Below, in pieces: positions 1 through 11,248 of a DNA stretch of 64,000 nucleotides. Source of the stretch: Symsagittifera roscoffensis (lineage: Eukaryota; Xenacoelomorpha; Acoela; Convolutidae); the NCBI RefSeq assembly GCF_963678635.1, contig NC_087065.1:50906452-50970451 (forward strand), given 5' to 3'. The notes beneath the pieces were generated by a model, which worked only from the letters and a program-made list of their open reading frames with translations, did not search any database and had not been told where the DNA came from. The number at the start of each line of letters is the position of its first letter. Position 1 is the stretch's first letter. The position numbers and the translations under genes are program-made.

Positions 1-3000
1 GGGACACAGCAGCAACTACTCGTGAATTACTATAGAATTGAGCTGAGAATACATTTTGAAATGGGAGAAAAACAGTAAACGTGTCCTCCACATGAATGTA
101 GCAACAGATTCAAAAATCAACAAAAAAAGAGTTGAAGCAAAAGCTGAAAAAAATGAAGATAGCTTCAGCCAATACGACATGTCAAATAACGTGTCTGATT
201 TCGTCCTCGAGAGCTTATTCAGTCTTCTTTCCTTCAGGGAAACTTGGTTTCCTTTTTCGAATCAACTGTGGCGAGAAAGAAATAACGCTTTATTAGTTCA
301 AAAGAGGACAACAACACTAAGTAGAGGAAACTTCGGGACGGATTGGCAAAATAAACCCACTTGCACGATAAGCAACAGATTTAGTTGAAAATTAACAAAC
401 ATTTATAAAACTACTTTCAAAAGACAGTAAAGAAATAATGGACAGTATAGAGAAACAAAAGAGAAAGAAAAATAGGTTAAGAAAAGGCTACCACATAAAT
501 ATATATTTAGTTAAATCAGACGTATATAAGCAAAACAAAAACGGATAAAAGAAATAGAAAAGATTAAGGATTGATTTAGGAGACATAAGAAGACATTCAA
601 GTAACTTTGGAGAGATAAAAGTGATAACATCGGATATGATGGAAGGCATTTGATAGTAAGTGCAGATGTATAAGAAGCAGATGTGAAATTTGGATGAAAG
701 CGGGGGCGATCGACAGCAACTGAATGCCGACCCCACAGACAACCCCCACCCCTCCCATCCCATCCCACGAAGCCCAGGAGAGTAGGAGGAGGGGGGTTGA
801 CCTGGGGTGGTGTTACTGCTTTCCAATCTGATGGCTGTGTGATTGTGTTGAAGTTGTGTGCCGTATAGCAGGAGGCGGTTTGGCAAGCGAGGTCGCATCC
901 CTTACAAGTCAGAAGTGCGAACATACTGATACCGATAGACATAACAATCCTGTGCCACTCACTACCAAGCATACAGAAACATCACTCACTGCTCACGCTT
1001 TGCTTTGCTTCACCCACCAACAAATACAAATGTGATGTGACAATGACGACTGTGATGCAATGTAACAAATGGTGCATTGAGCATGTCCTTGTCAGGCATG
1101 TATGTTGACTTGTTTTGAAAAGAGATTGACCTCTGAAGAATTGCTCATTTCCAAATTCAGAATTAGTTCATAACGTCATTTTGGATCCAATTAATTGCAC
1201 AGTCATCGCATTTTGTAAGTCTAAAGGGTTAACAATTATCTTAAGGCCTAACAATAACAAGTAAAAGAAAGCGTAAATTCAGCTATTAGAAACAGAAAAA
1301 AAAAGTTTTTTTTTTTGATTTTTTGCTGCTTATCAATGGTCAAACGTGGGAAAATTTGGCCAATCCGTCCAAAAAACTACTAGATATTTATGATTAAGAA
1401 AGAAAGAGCAATTTGCAGGCTGTATGTGCTCTACAACCGCACTGTATGTATATTAGAATGTGGAATGTAGGGGAGGTTGAGGGAAATAGAACTATTTGTA
1501 TATAGATAGACAGATAAGATATGAATAATGAAATGGTATGGCACCAACAGACTGGAGAAAGAGAGAGAGAGAGAGAGCATGTGACTAAGAAGCGATTAAC
1601 TAGAATGGGAAACACGCGAATGGAAAAGAGAGAAAGAGAGACGCCATTATACTTCCATTCCAACATTCACATTCACACACAAACATACTCTAACACTACT
1701 TGGAAATAACGCAACAACCAACAACTAACTTCACTTCACTTCGCGTCACTTCAATCGCAGACCACAAGAAGCAAAGCTGAACAAACTCGGATGAACAAGT
1801 GAAATTTAGTGCACGGCGGGGGGGGGGGGGGCAAGTATTTTCCATAAATTGTCTCGAATTTGCAAACAAGGATACCGGCTACAGGAATGTGAAGTCATGT
1901 GATCACATCTAAAACTACTATTGAAAAATGATCATTGATAGGCCAAAATCACAGAACTCTGAGGTCATCTGCTTGAGGCTCCTTCGCGTTATAATTGTTT
2001 CAACTCAAAGAAAGAAAAAATGTATTTCTCATTGTTAATATTGTTCTCATTGTTAATATTCAGGAAAAATCAAGGGCAGTCTACGAAAATAAAACCAGCC
2101 AGAAAGGAACTCTAGCAAATACTAGATGGGTAGGAATTCAAGCAAACCCTACATTTAAAAAAATCTAATCATGTGAAAAGCCGAGCATAAATCTTGTAGG
2201 CAATTTACGATTATCCAATTCATTCAGAAAGGAAAAGTTAATCTTTTTTATATTGGACAAAATACACGTCATGGTTGAGATCTTAAATTTCATGAATTAT
2301 TCGAAGGACAGGTGCTTTGACTCTCGTTTATTTCACGCAAATGGGATAAAACGAATAAGCCTGAGCTGCGTACACAGTGGAGTTGACACTAATTATAGAA
2401 CGCATGAAATTTCTAAGACGAGTTGATGTATTTAAACCAGCATGCATTTATGAAAAACGGCGGGTTGTGTAAATGGACTGAAGACACCCTTCAGCTGCCA
2501 AATTTGGCATGTTTTAGACAGCAAGATTTTCGATACACTTAACCATTTAGTGAGGATAGGAGTGCGTAACTAAAACTAAGGCCATTTTTTACAAAATTTC
2601 TTCGGTGTCGACTTATTTTTTTCCTTGGATAAGATAACTGTTGAGTTTGTTAGGTTTGACTTATTTAGCACGCTTTTCAACAGATATTCTAAGGAGGAAA
2701 AATTTGCAGCTAAATGGTGATTACTGAGCAGCACTTTCAGGTTATTACAATAAATACATTCAGTGATAAAGCTGAATAATGAATGCAAAGCAACTGCACC
2801 ACAGGTCAATCAATGAATGATGATTATTTATAGAATTTACCTTGCAGGGTGGAATTAGTAAAACTAACGGGATAGAAGAGACAAGCTGCACAGCACAGTT
2901 TCACATAGTGAACTAACTAACTACTTGGCACGAGAGAGAGAGAGATGACAGCAGCACAGCTGTTCTAGTCTAAGAGGGTAGTAAGAGATGATAATCACAG

Positions 3001-4498
3001 GGAGTAATGGCAGTGAACTGGTTCATTGTCATTTCATCACAATTGACCACGAGCAGTCAATGTTAGCAAACAAAATGATTCCAATCCGTCATACAGGAGA
3101 AATTCAATAACAGCCACGGTAACATGAAGCTGGTTAAGTTATCTGGGATAATGCAAAACTGCATCAGTGGCTAGCTGTATCAGCAGGCTATTCCGAATAA
3201 CTTGAAATTAGTTTGTGATGCTCCGGGTTGATAGCAATGTCTACTTATCGAAAGAGTAACAATGCTAAATTTTGTGGTAAAAAACTTGATTTGTATTGGC
3301 GACTACATTGATAAATAACAACAACTATGTAAACTGGTTTTTTCCTTGCATGCAGTCAACTGAATACAAACAAAAATTGACGTTTTAAATCGTGTTTTTA
3401 TGACCTTGTTTGTGCTATAGTCGATTCGCAGTAAAATGGGTAACCTTGGTTATAGACGTAGAAAACGACGACGCTCATAGTTCTTCAAACAAACGTGATT
3501 CCGGACACACACAGCTGAGCAGATGCAGATCAAAAGAGTTGAAAGATCAATTTTATAAAGAGAAAAACTTTCAAGCAAGACAAAGATAAGAAAACTTAGC
3601 CTGTAGAGGTCCGCTCTGACTTCACTATGGATGCAGCTTCGCTGTTCGAAGTATCGAATTGGCTAAGTAGAACAAACTCAAAACTATGACTGAGCAATAA
3701 ATAGACTTACTGGAATGATCGAATGAAAGCTTAGCCCAGTAAACTGCAAAATGATTCACTCGGCAAATTCCGTGTTTCTTCATCCAGGGTAACAGGAAGC
3801 AACTGATCCGTGGGAGCAATAAAATGCCGCAAAACAAACTGCTCTGAAATAGCACACGCGGATGAAATTTGTAAAGCAAATGTTGATAACAAATGCGATC
3901 ATCATCAGCTCAGCAAGTAACGATGACTCATTAATAAAATAAAAACAGTATGTCTACTCTTAGACATACACAAGCAGTGGCTTGTACAACGGCATTGCAT
4001 ATAGAAATCTTCAGCTGACAACGCTAAGCCGCCGCTCTAGCACAGTATATAAACAATGTTTCCGCTACGCTCCTGAATATAAATTTGTGTAGGCGCAAAT
4101 CATCCAGGTACTGTCTTCACTTCACAGCCACTAAGCCGGCTCTAGTATTCAAACATGGCTCATGGTCTCCTTCCTACTATATTTCACAACAACGAGGTTT
4201 ATGTAATAATTCAAAACAATTTGTAGATTCAGACGAATTTCCTAACTTTACCAGACAAATTAAACAATTAAAGAACCTTAACTACCACTTTATTATGTAT
4301 TACAGCTTCATGGATAATACTATAGCCTTCTGAAACTGTTTTTCCCTTTCATTCAGAAGAAGGCTAGTTTTAATGATAACTAACTACCTGAACTAAGATT
4401 TTAAAGAAAAATCAAAAAATGGTTAAACGCCACCCGCCTCATATTTTTCTGTGAAATGGCATGATTTAATGCATTTCAACATTACTCATATTTTCGTC
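1..4498. other. Flank DNA without recognisable genes (copy 1)
   Basis: No open frame here resembles a known protein. The longest (up to about 150 codons on the minus strand at 488-972) are low-complexity and overlap each other in different frames. The stretch contains a (GA)n run at 1561-1577, a 14-base poly-G run at 1818-1831, a short GA run near 2933-2945, and a direct 22-bp duplication near 2030-2060 that copy 2 lacks. I see no splice-flanked coding exon, but short exons cannot be excluded. Confidence 0.6.
1104..1963. repeat. 0.86-kb segment present only in copy 1
   Basis: Copies 1 and 2 agree up to GGCATGTAT (1103 and 20000) and agree again from GTCATCTGC (1964 and 20012). Between these points copy 1 has about 860 bp and copy 2 has 11 bp. 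The segment includes the GA and poly-G runs. I see no terminal inverted repeats or clear target-site duplication, so a deletion from copy 2 is as likely as an insertion into copy 1. Confidence 0.8.
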
Positions 4499-4643
4499 AT
4501 CATATATTTTTTGGTCTGATAAAGCTTAGAGCTATCAAAAAAAATACGGCAAAGATACATTAAGAAAACTCACACACAATTGATTTTTTTTAAGTTCAAA
4601 ATTCAATTACAGGGCTAGTAACATTAAAGACAATTCATATATT

Positions 4644-4644
4644 T

Positions 4645-4675
<31 letters not shown>
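4644..4675. repeat. (GA)n microsatellite
   Basis: An interrupted GA run (GAGAGAGCGAGAGA type) that occurs in all four 4.2-kb repeats (near 4644, 8842, 22653 and 26855), with different lengths in each. Confidence 0.9.
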
Positions 4676-5017
4676 TGGATATTGATGATAGAGACGAAGG
4701 AAATTTGGATCTCTCGATACAGCTTATACAAGTTTAAACTTTAAGATACCGTTTATTAATCCCATTTTCAAAAGAAGCTAAATTAATCATGCTGAAACTC
4801 TTTAGTCCATAAAGGTGTGAGGAGACGCCTCTATTTGAAAACAACCATTTTAAAGCCTTATTTGTATACCTCAACCACATTCGATTCCATCAATCATAAT
4901 TATCTTAAATCAAATAACTCTATAAGAAAGATTCAAAGCTATAGCAACCAATTTACAACCAATTGAATTTTCTCGTTCACAACCAATTTTATTTGCATCA
5001 CTTATTTGCATCATCCC

Positions 5018-5310
5018 TATCTTCAAATAACGGGTTGAATCAGTTAAAAAGTTCCTTGCTCCAACTCACTTATTTTTTGCCGAAAATCAGTTGAGTTTGA
5101 ATGCATCAAAATCAGATATTATAAATTTTGGTCAAAAATTTGATAAGCAATGTGGAAATTGACCGACTTATTAAAAATGATCAATACAAAGTCTTAGTTT
5201 TATGGTCGGAATTCCTATCTTCAAATTACGCGTTGAATCAGTTACAAAGCTCCTTGCTCGAACTTTATTGCCGAAAAACAGTTGAATTTGAATCCATCAT
5301 AATCAGAAAA
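5018..5310. repeat. Diverged direct repeat pair, about 95 bp each
   Basis: The segments 5018-5117 and 5212-5310 are copies of each other. Both run TATCTTCAAAT..ACG, GTTGAATCAGTTA.AAAG, TCCTTGCTC.AACT, then TTGCCGAAAA.CAGTTGA and CATCA.AATCAG, with about 10-15% mismatch. The spacing is about 194 bp. The pair is carried in each 4.2-kb repeat. Related but weaker matches occur near 58080-58230 and 59400-59510, so this is probably part of a dispersed element. The 64-codon frame over it (GTG start, 5128-5322) is not recognisable as a gene. Confidence 0.7.
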
Positions 5311-5592
5311 AATGAACTTTAATTGCAAAATGACAATTAATATTATTAAGCGAGTGTAAGTCAAACAAATTTTTCTGGTTCTATAATTATTTACAAAATA
5401 ATAAAATAATGGTTAGAATTTTAACATCAAATTCAATCGACTACTGCAACCATCAGGGACTCAAACCACGACTACTGAAGCACTTCTGGAATTACTTCAT
5501 GACAAACTATAGATACAACGATATTTCGACATGGAAACTTGCATGACGCTGAAACTTAAGGGTGGAAACACCCAAGCTCTAATAGCTGAATC

Positions 5593-5593
5593 C

Positions 5594-5635
<42 letters not shown>
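5593..5635. repeat. (TAA)n microsatellite
   Basis: A run of TAA triplets with a variable number of units in the four 4.2-kb repeats (near 5593, 9792, 23605 and 27809). The leucine-rich minus-strand frame across it is an artefact of the triplet repeat. Confidence 0.92.
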
Positions 5636-5638
<3 letters not shown>

Positions 5639-5718
5639 ATGCTGTTTGCTTCCATAATGTTTTTCCCAAGGATGCCATAGAAGGATCTTCACGAAATAGA
5701 TAGATAAAATTCCTTAAA

Positions 5719-5988
5719 TGTAACATTCGCCCGAAAGTACATACCCACGGAAAAGCTAGGATATGAAACGACTGGCTAGCGACTAAACACAGCTTCACAT
5801 GCTTTTAACTGTCTCTACCAAGGCCAGTTCTATGTGTGGTCCCTTAACATCGGGTCGACAAAGTCGTTACTATTTAAGGCTATCGGCCAGATCGGGCAAA
5901 TTAACTTAGTTACATGCAAATATAGTGAGCTCATGGCTGGGTCTTAGTATCACAAGACCACGAGGTCACTCCGAAAAATAAGGCTGCT
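5719..5988 (-). repeat. Diverged, truncated LTR of the same superfamily (copy in B1)
   Basis: This piece starts with the same 14 bases as the giant element's LTR, TGTAACATTCGCCC. It then follows that LTR with heavy divergence over about 270 bp (shared landmarks: CGACTGGC, TACATGC, AGCT.ATGGCTGGGTCT against ATAGCTGAGTCTC, AAGGCTG against ACGGCTC). The remaining two thirds of the LTR are absent, and Penelope-like coding sequence follows. It is repeated at 9908, 23731 and 27931. Confidence 0.65.
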
Positions 5989-6176
5989 ATTTATTAACAT
6001 ATTAAAAAAATGTCTCGATAACGACATTATACCAGATTTTTTAAGGTTTCGCGCGCCTGATAACTGTGTTTTTTCGGATCAAGCGGTGCACAGCTTTCAA
6101 TTGAGACTCTTGAGATCTGAGATAAGCCAGGCAAAAGCAGATAGGGCCAAGACATCGGGTAACCTAGCGAAAGCAA
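5989..6176 (+). pseudogene. Penelope-like element, N-terminal fragment (B1 copy)
   Basis: The frame running into the LTR encodes a peptide with RFRAPDNCVFSD, then FQLRLLRSEISQAKADRAK, the kind of start seen in Penelope-like polyproteins. It is cut off at 6176 by the LTR. No PLE sequence follows on the far side of this LTR copy, because this is a duplicated piece of the interrupted PLE (see 28201-28387). Confidence 0.6.
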
Positions 6177-7060
6177 TGTAACATTCGCCCAAATAATACA
6201 CGGTGACGGAGCGTAGAAAAAGTACCTATTAACGACTGGCAGGCGTCAGTTACCTTAGTTCTACTCGTTTTTCACCGTCTCGACCTTGCCAGTTTGTTGT
6301 TTGGTCTGTTTAGGGCTAAGTAAAAAGTTAATATTCTTAAGCCATCAGTCAAACGACTTTTGATCAGCTTTCGTTTACATGCGAACACAACCACATAGCT
6401 GAGTCTCGGATCCTCAGACTACGTGATTGCTATTAAAAACACGGCTCGAATATCCTATTTTGTTATGTTTTTGGTGACAGTTCTCTATTGAATCCATTGG
6501 AGATGGATTGACCCTTTCCTCTTCCTAGCTACTCATATTCTAAAATATCAAATAATACCGGTGTTAATTCAAAGCTTTATGGCATCAGAGTAGCTAAGAA
6601 GTTAGTTTACTATAGTCTTTCACCATATATCAGTCTCTGGGGAACCCAGCCTCCGCTTCCGTGTTTTCCTCGAGATAACGTCGTTATCACTCCCAATTCG
6701 TGGCACGGGAGGGTACTGCTTTCCACCACTTCCCCACTGAAGCCTCCTTTCCTACTATTTTTTTCTGCTAAGGGTCTTATCGTGCGTGATCGTCACGATA
6801 AGAGGCTTTGTTTTTCTGCGTTAACGTGCGACTGTTTTCCACTATATTTGCGGTTGTTCTGACTTTTTCACCTTTTTCAGTCAAAATGGCCGTTTTTTGT
6901 ATTTCTGAGAAATATTCGTTCGACAATCGAAATTTTGAGAAGAGAATTTTCTAGAATATTTTTACCCTCCTTCGTAGCACTTTTTCGTCGTTAAGGCCTT
7001 TAATCGCTTTCTCGTGTCTCGCCGGAAGGTTGCTCTGTGCCAGTCTGGCAGAATGGCACA
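6177..7060 (-). repeat. LTR of the giant Ty3-like element (copy in B1)
   Basis: An 884-bp repeat beginning TGTAACATTCGCCC and ending TCTGGCAGAATGGCACA. It is present at full length in four near-identical copies in the duplicated region and once, diverged, at 50100-50971. The 5' TG and 3' CA ends are typical of LTRs. It contains the perfect hairpin at 6776-6802. The fragment of element that follows (to 8694) shows that it is the 3' LTR of the minus-strand element. Confidence 0.9.
6776..6802. promoter_or_regulatory. Perfect hairpin inside the LTR
   Basis: CTTATCGTG, a 9-base loop CGTGATCGT, then CACGATAAG. The stem is a perfect 9 bp. The same 27 bases occur unchanged in every LTR copy, including the otherwise diverged 5' LTR (50687-50713). 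A role in RNA structure, termination or packaging is a guess. Confidence 0.6.
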
Positions 7061-7861
7061 TACTCCCCGGATAGTCCCCATCAATGTCCCTATTGATCGC
7101 ATAACACCGGGTTATCGTCAAGTAGTGTTCCAGTTCTCTATAATCAACCTTACAAATCTCATTAGAAAATGAAATTTATCTACTCCACCTCAACTCACTA
7201 CGGGTCACAAATGGCATCGTACTACATCTCACTGCCCTTCAACATTTTCACAAAATTTGCACCATGAAGAGTGTCCTAGATAAAATTTCTTTTCTGACTA
7301 CTTACGTCATAACGCCATAAATTTCTTTTCGCTCTTGCTGATTAAAAAGTTGGGACATGGCACGGCCACGCACCCGTTAAAATTAACTTATTGTCACTCA
7401 CCAAGTATAATCAGTTATTTATGCGGTCCTCTTTGATATTAAAACTAAGAAACTCTGTGGCTAGGAAAGTTATTGAGTTACTCACCCCCTTCGAGCGAGC
7501 TTACCCAAACTTACCAGGTCGCCACACAGTGAACACATGTCCTACACAGGTTAAAAACATCAGTCGTGTTCAAATAGGTTAATATACTCACCTATGTTCT
7601 TTATACATACATAAGTAGCACAACTAAAATTTTCTTTCAACAATTTCAACAATCGCAACAATTTTCAAAGTTTGGCCTGACCAAACTAAATCAAAACAAA
7701 AAATTTAACAGTTTTAATAATCAAACTTGGTTGATTAGTTTAAGTTTTAGCACACAAAGACAATCAAGTTTTTCTCCTTCTCTCTCTTTCTTGTTTACGG
7801 CTTCACTCCCCTCTTTGTTATATCTTCCTCATTCCATCGCTTCTCCATCCTGATCTTCAGT
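7061..7861 (-). other. 3' untranslated part of the giant element (B1 copy)
   Basis: Lies between the LTR and the last coding frame. It is noncoding and A+T-rich, with a CT-rich stretch near 7770-7860. Identical in layout at 11249-12049, 25072-25872 and 29272-30072. Confidence 0.6.
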
Positions 7862-8694
7862 TTAACTGTCTTCTAGAACTTTTTCCAACATGTCCATGGA
7901 GTTGCGGGCCGTCCCCCAACTCTCCTGTTCTAACAGCCGCGGTTTGCAACAAGGTAGCAAGTTCACATTCATCTTTTGCTCCCGGTTCCTGCAAAAGCTG
8001 TTTTGAAGACACAAGCTCACATTCCGTTCTAGGTCAGCTCGTAAGACCTCTCTCTTTTCAGTTTCAGTCACACAGGGTGATCCAGCTACTCGCTTCACCG
8101 CCGTGGTAACAGCGTTTCTGTGCGTTAAGAATGCTTTTTTATAGGCTCCCGGTCCTATATCTAGCTGGAAAGATTGATAGGCTTCCGTGTTCCTAGACAT
8201 ATGACGCTTCGCGCGTTCATACATCCATGATGTCATCACTGCACGGAACCAAGGCATCAATCTTTGCCTTGACCATATTCTTTCAATGGCTTTGGGTATT
8301 CTCAGAATCTTGCAGGTGGTTCTGAAAACATCTAGGTTGCGGTTCATCTTTACGTTACTTAGTTGCTCAGGTGTCGGCACGGCCGTCTCCTGCTCACTTG
8401 CGCCCGCGTTGGCTTCTAACCATCTCACCGCCAGCATGGCACCAACCACCACAATTGACACTTGTTGACTTTGATCGGGCAACCCCGTGGAATACAATTC
8501 CTCCACGTCCCACACTAATACCAGATTCCCGCGTTTGGGGTACCACAACGTCTGCGCCAGGCAGTGGCAAGGGTACTCCCCATTGGTCATTAGTATGTTC
8601 CTTCGGGTCCGATACCCTGAGGCTCCCAGCAACGGTACCACTTCCATCATTATTCTATGCACATCGTCCTTTTCTTCTATGGTGGGGAATTCAG
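7862..8694 (-). pseudogene. Truncated C-terminal piece of the giant element's last protein (B1)
   Basis: Residues from EFPTIEEKDDVHR to the stop match the last 277 residues of the 388-codon frame at 12050-13216. The 4.2-kb duplication cut the gene, and the first 20 or so residues of the open frame (to 8758) come from flank DNA. Function unknown; see the entry at 30073-31239. Confidence 0.85.
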
Positions 8695-8842
8695 AGATCA
8701 TATATTTTTTGGTCTGATAAAGCTTAGAGCTATCAAAAAAAATACGGCAAAGATACATTAAGAAAACTCACACACAATTGATTTTTTTTAAGTTCAAAAT
8801 TCAATTACAGGGCTAGTAAAATTAAAGACAATTCATATATTT

Positions 8843-8873
<31 letters not shown>

Positions 8874-9791
8874 TGGATATTGATGATAGAGACGAAGGAA
8901 ATTTGGATCTCTCGATACAGCTTATACAAGTTTAAACTTTAAGTTACCGTTTATTAATCCCATTTTCAAAAGAAGCTAAATTAATCATGCTGAAACTCTT
9001 TAGTCCATAAAGGTGTGAGGAGACGCCTCTATTTGAAAACAACCATTTTAAAGCCTTATTTGTATACCTCAACCACATTCGATTCCATCAATCATAATTA
9101 TCTTAAATCAAATAACTCTATAAGAAAGATTCAAAGCTATAGCAACCAATTTACAACCAATTGAATTTTCTCGTTCACAACCAATTTTATTTGCATCACT
9201 TATTTGCATCATCCCTATCTTCAAATGACGGGTTGAATCAGTTAAAAAGTTCCTTGCTCCAACTCACTTATTTTTTGCCGAAAATCAGTTGAGTTTGAAT
9301 GCATCAAAATCAGATATTATAAATTTTGGTCAAAAATTTGATAAGCAATGTGGAAATTGACCGACTTATTAAAAATGATCAATACATAGTCTTAGTTTTA
9401 TGGTCGGAATTCCTATCTTCAAATTACGCGTTGAATCAGTTACAAAGCTCCTTGCTCGAACTTTATTGCCGAAAAACAGTTGAATTTGAATCCATCATAA
9501 TCAGAAAAAATGAACTTTAATTGCAAAATGACAATTAATATTATTAAGCGAGTGTAAGTCAAACAAATTTTTCTGGTTCTATAATTATTTACAAAATAAT
9601 AAAATAATGGTTAGAATTTTAACATCAAATTCAATCGACTACTGCAACCATCAGGGACTCAAACCACGACTACTGAAGCACTTCTGGAATTACTTCATGA
9701 CAAACTATAGATACAACGATATTTCGACATGGAAACTTGCATGACGCTGAAACTTAAGGGTGGAAACACCCAAGCTCTAATAGCTGAATCC

Positions 9792-9827
<36 letters not shown>

Positions 9828-9907
9828 ATGCTGTTTGCTTCCATGATGTTTTTCCCAAGGATGCCATAGAAGGATCTTCACGAAATAGATAGATAAAATT
9901 CCTTAAA

Positions 9908-10176
9908 TGTAACATTCGCCCGAAAGTACATACCCACGGAAAAGCTAGGATATGAAACGACTGGCTAGCGCTAAACACAGCTTCACATGCTTTTAACTGT
10001 CTCTACCAAGGCCAGTTCTATGTGTGGTCCCTTAACATCGGGTCGACAAAGTCGTTACTATTTAAGGCTATCGGCCAGATCGGGCAAATTAACTTAGTTA
10101 CATGCAAATATAGTGAGCTCATGGCTGGGTCTTAGTATCACAAGACCACGAGGTCACTCCGAAAAATAAGGCTGCT
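9908..10176 (-). repeat. Diverged, truncated LTR (copy in B2)
   Basis: Near-identical copy of the diverged LTR piece at 5719-5988, carried by the 4.2-kb duplication. Confidence 0.65.
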
Positions 10177-10364
10177 ATTTATTAACATATTAAAAAAATG
10201 TCTCGATAACGACATTATACCAGATTTTTTAAGGTTTCGCGCGCCTGATAACTGTGTTTTTTCGGATCAAGCGGTGCACAGCTTTCAATTGAGACTCTTG
10301 AGATCTGAGATAAGCCAGGCAAAAGCAGATAGGGCCAAGACATCGGGTAACCTAGCGAAAGCAA
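10177..10364 (+). pseudogene. Penelope-like element, N-terminal fragment (B2 copy)
   Basis: Duplicate of the fragment at 5989-6176, again cut by an LTR. Confidence 0.6.
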
Positions 10365-11248
10365 TGTAACATTCGCCCAAATAATACACGGTGACGGAGC
10401 GTAGAAAAAGTACCTATTAACGACTGGCAGGCGTCAGTTACCTTAGTTCTACTCGTTTTTCACCGTCTCGACCTTGCCAGTTTGTTGTTTGGTCTGTTTA
10501 GGGCTAAGTAAAAAGTTAATATTCTTAAGCCATCAGTCAAACGACTTTTGATCAGCTTTCGTTTACATGCGAACACAACCACATAGCTGAGTCTCGGATC
10601 CTCAGACTACGTGATTGCTATTAAAAACACGGCTCGAATATCCTATTTTGTTATGTTTTTGGTGACAGTTCTCTATTGAATCCATTGGAGATGGATTGAC
10701 CCTTTCCTCTTCCTAGCTACTCATATTCTAAAATATCAAATAATACCGGTGTTAATTCAAAGCTTTATGGCATCAGAGTAGCTAAGAAGTTAGTTTACTA
10801 TAGTCTTTCACCATATATCAGTCTCTGGGGAACCCAGCCTCCGCTTCCGTGTTTTCCTCGAGATAACGTCGTTATCACTCCCAATTCGTGGCACGGGAGG
10901 GTACTGCTTTCCACCACTTCCCCACTGAAGCCTCCTTTCCTACTATTTTTTTCTGCTAAGGGTCTTATCGTGCGTGATCGTCACGATAAGAGGCTTTGTT
11001 TTTCTGCGTTAACGTGCGACTGTTTTCCACTATATTTGCGGTTGTTCTGACTTTTTCACCTTTTTCAGTCAAAATGGCCGTTTTTTGTATTTCTGAGAAA
11101 TATTCGTTCGACAATCGAAATTTTGAGAAGAGAATTTTCTAGAATATTTTTACCCTCCTTCGTAGCACTTTTTCGTCGTTAAGGCCTTTAATCGCTTTCT
11201 CGTGTCTCGCCGGAAGGTTGCTCTGTGCCAGTCTGGCAGAATGGCACA
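10365..11248 (-). repeat. LTR of the giant element (copy in B2)
   Basis: An 884-bp copy, followed by 4.3 kb of the element's 3' end (11249-15568). Like the LTR at 6177 it carries a T where the two unit-2 copies and the 5' LTR carry C (TACTATTTTTTTCTGC against TACTATCTTTTTCTGC). Confidence 0.9.

Larger units (their letters stand above)
4499..8696. repeat. 4.2-kb tandem repeat B1 (18-kb copy 1)
   Basis: This block is repeated immediately downstream at 8697-12882. It begins with ATCATATATTTTTTGG and contains flank DNA, a diverged LTR piece, the N-terminal end of a Penelope-like element, one complete LTR and the 3' end of the giant element. Its right end falls inside the last open frame of the giant element (after TTCAG at 8694). 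Two bases (AG) then precede the start of the next repeat. Confidence 0.93.

Noticed and set aside
488-972. Two overlapping minus-strand frames of 136 and 153 codons
   Set aside because: They share the same DNA in different frames, are low-complexity and resemble nothing. Copy 2 shortens one of them. Treated as chance.
5556-5798. 80-codon frame with a polyleucine run
   Set aside because: The leucines come from the (TAA)n microsatellite, and the frame length changes between copies.
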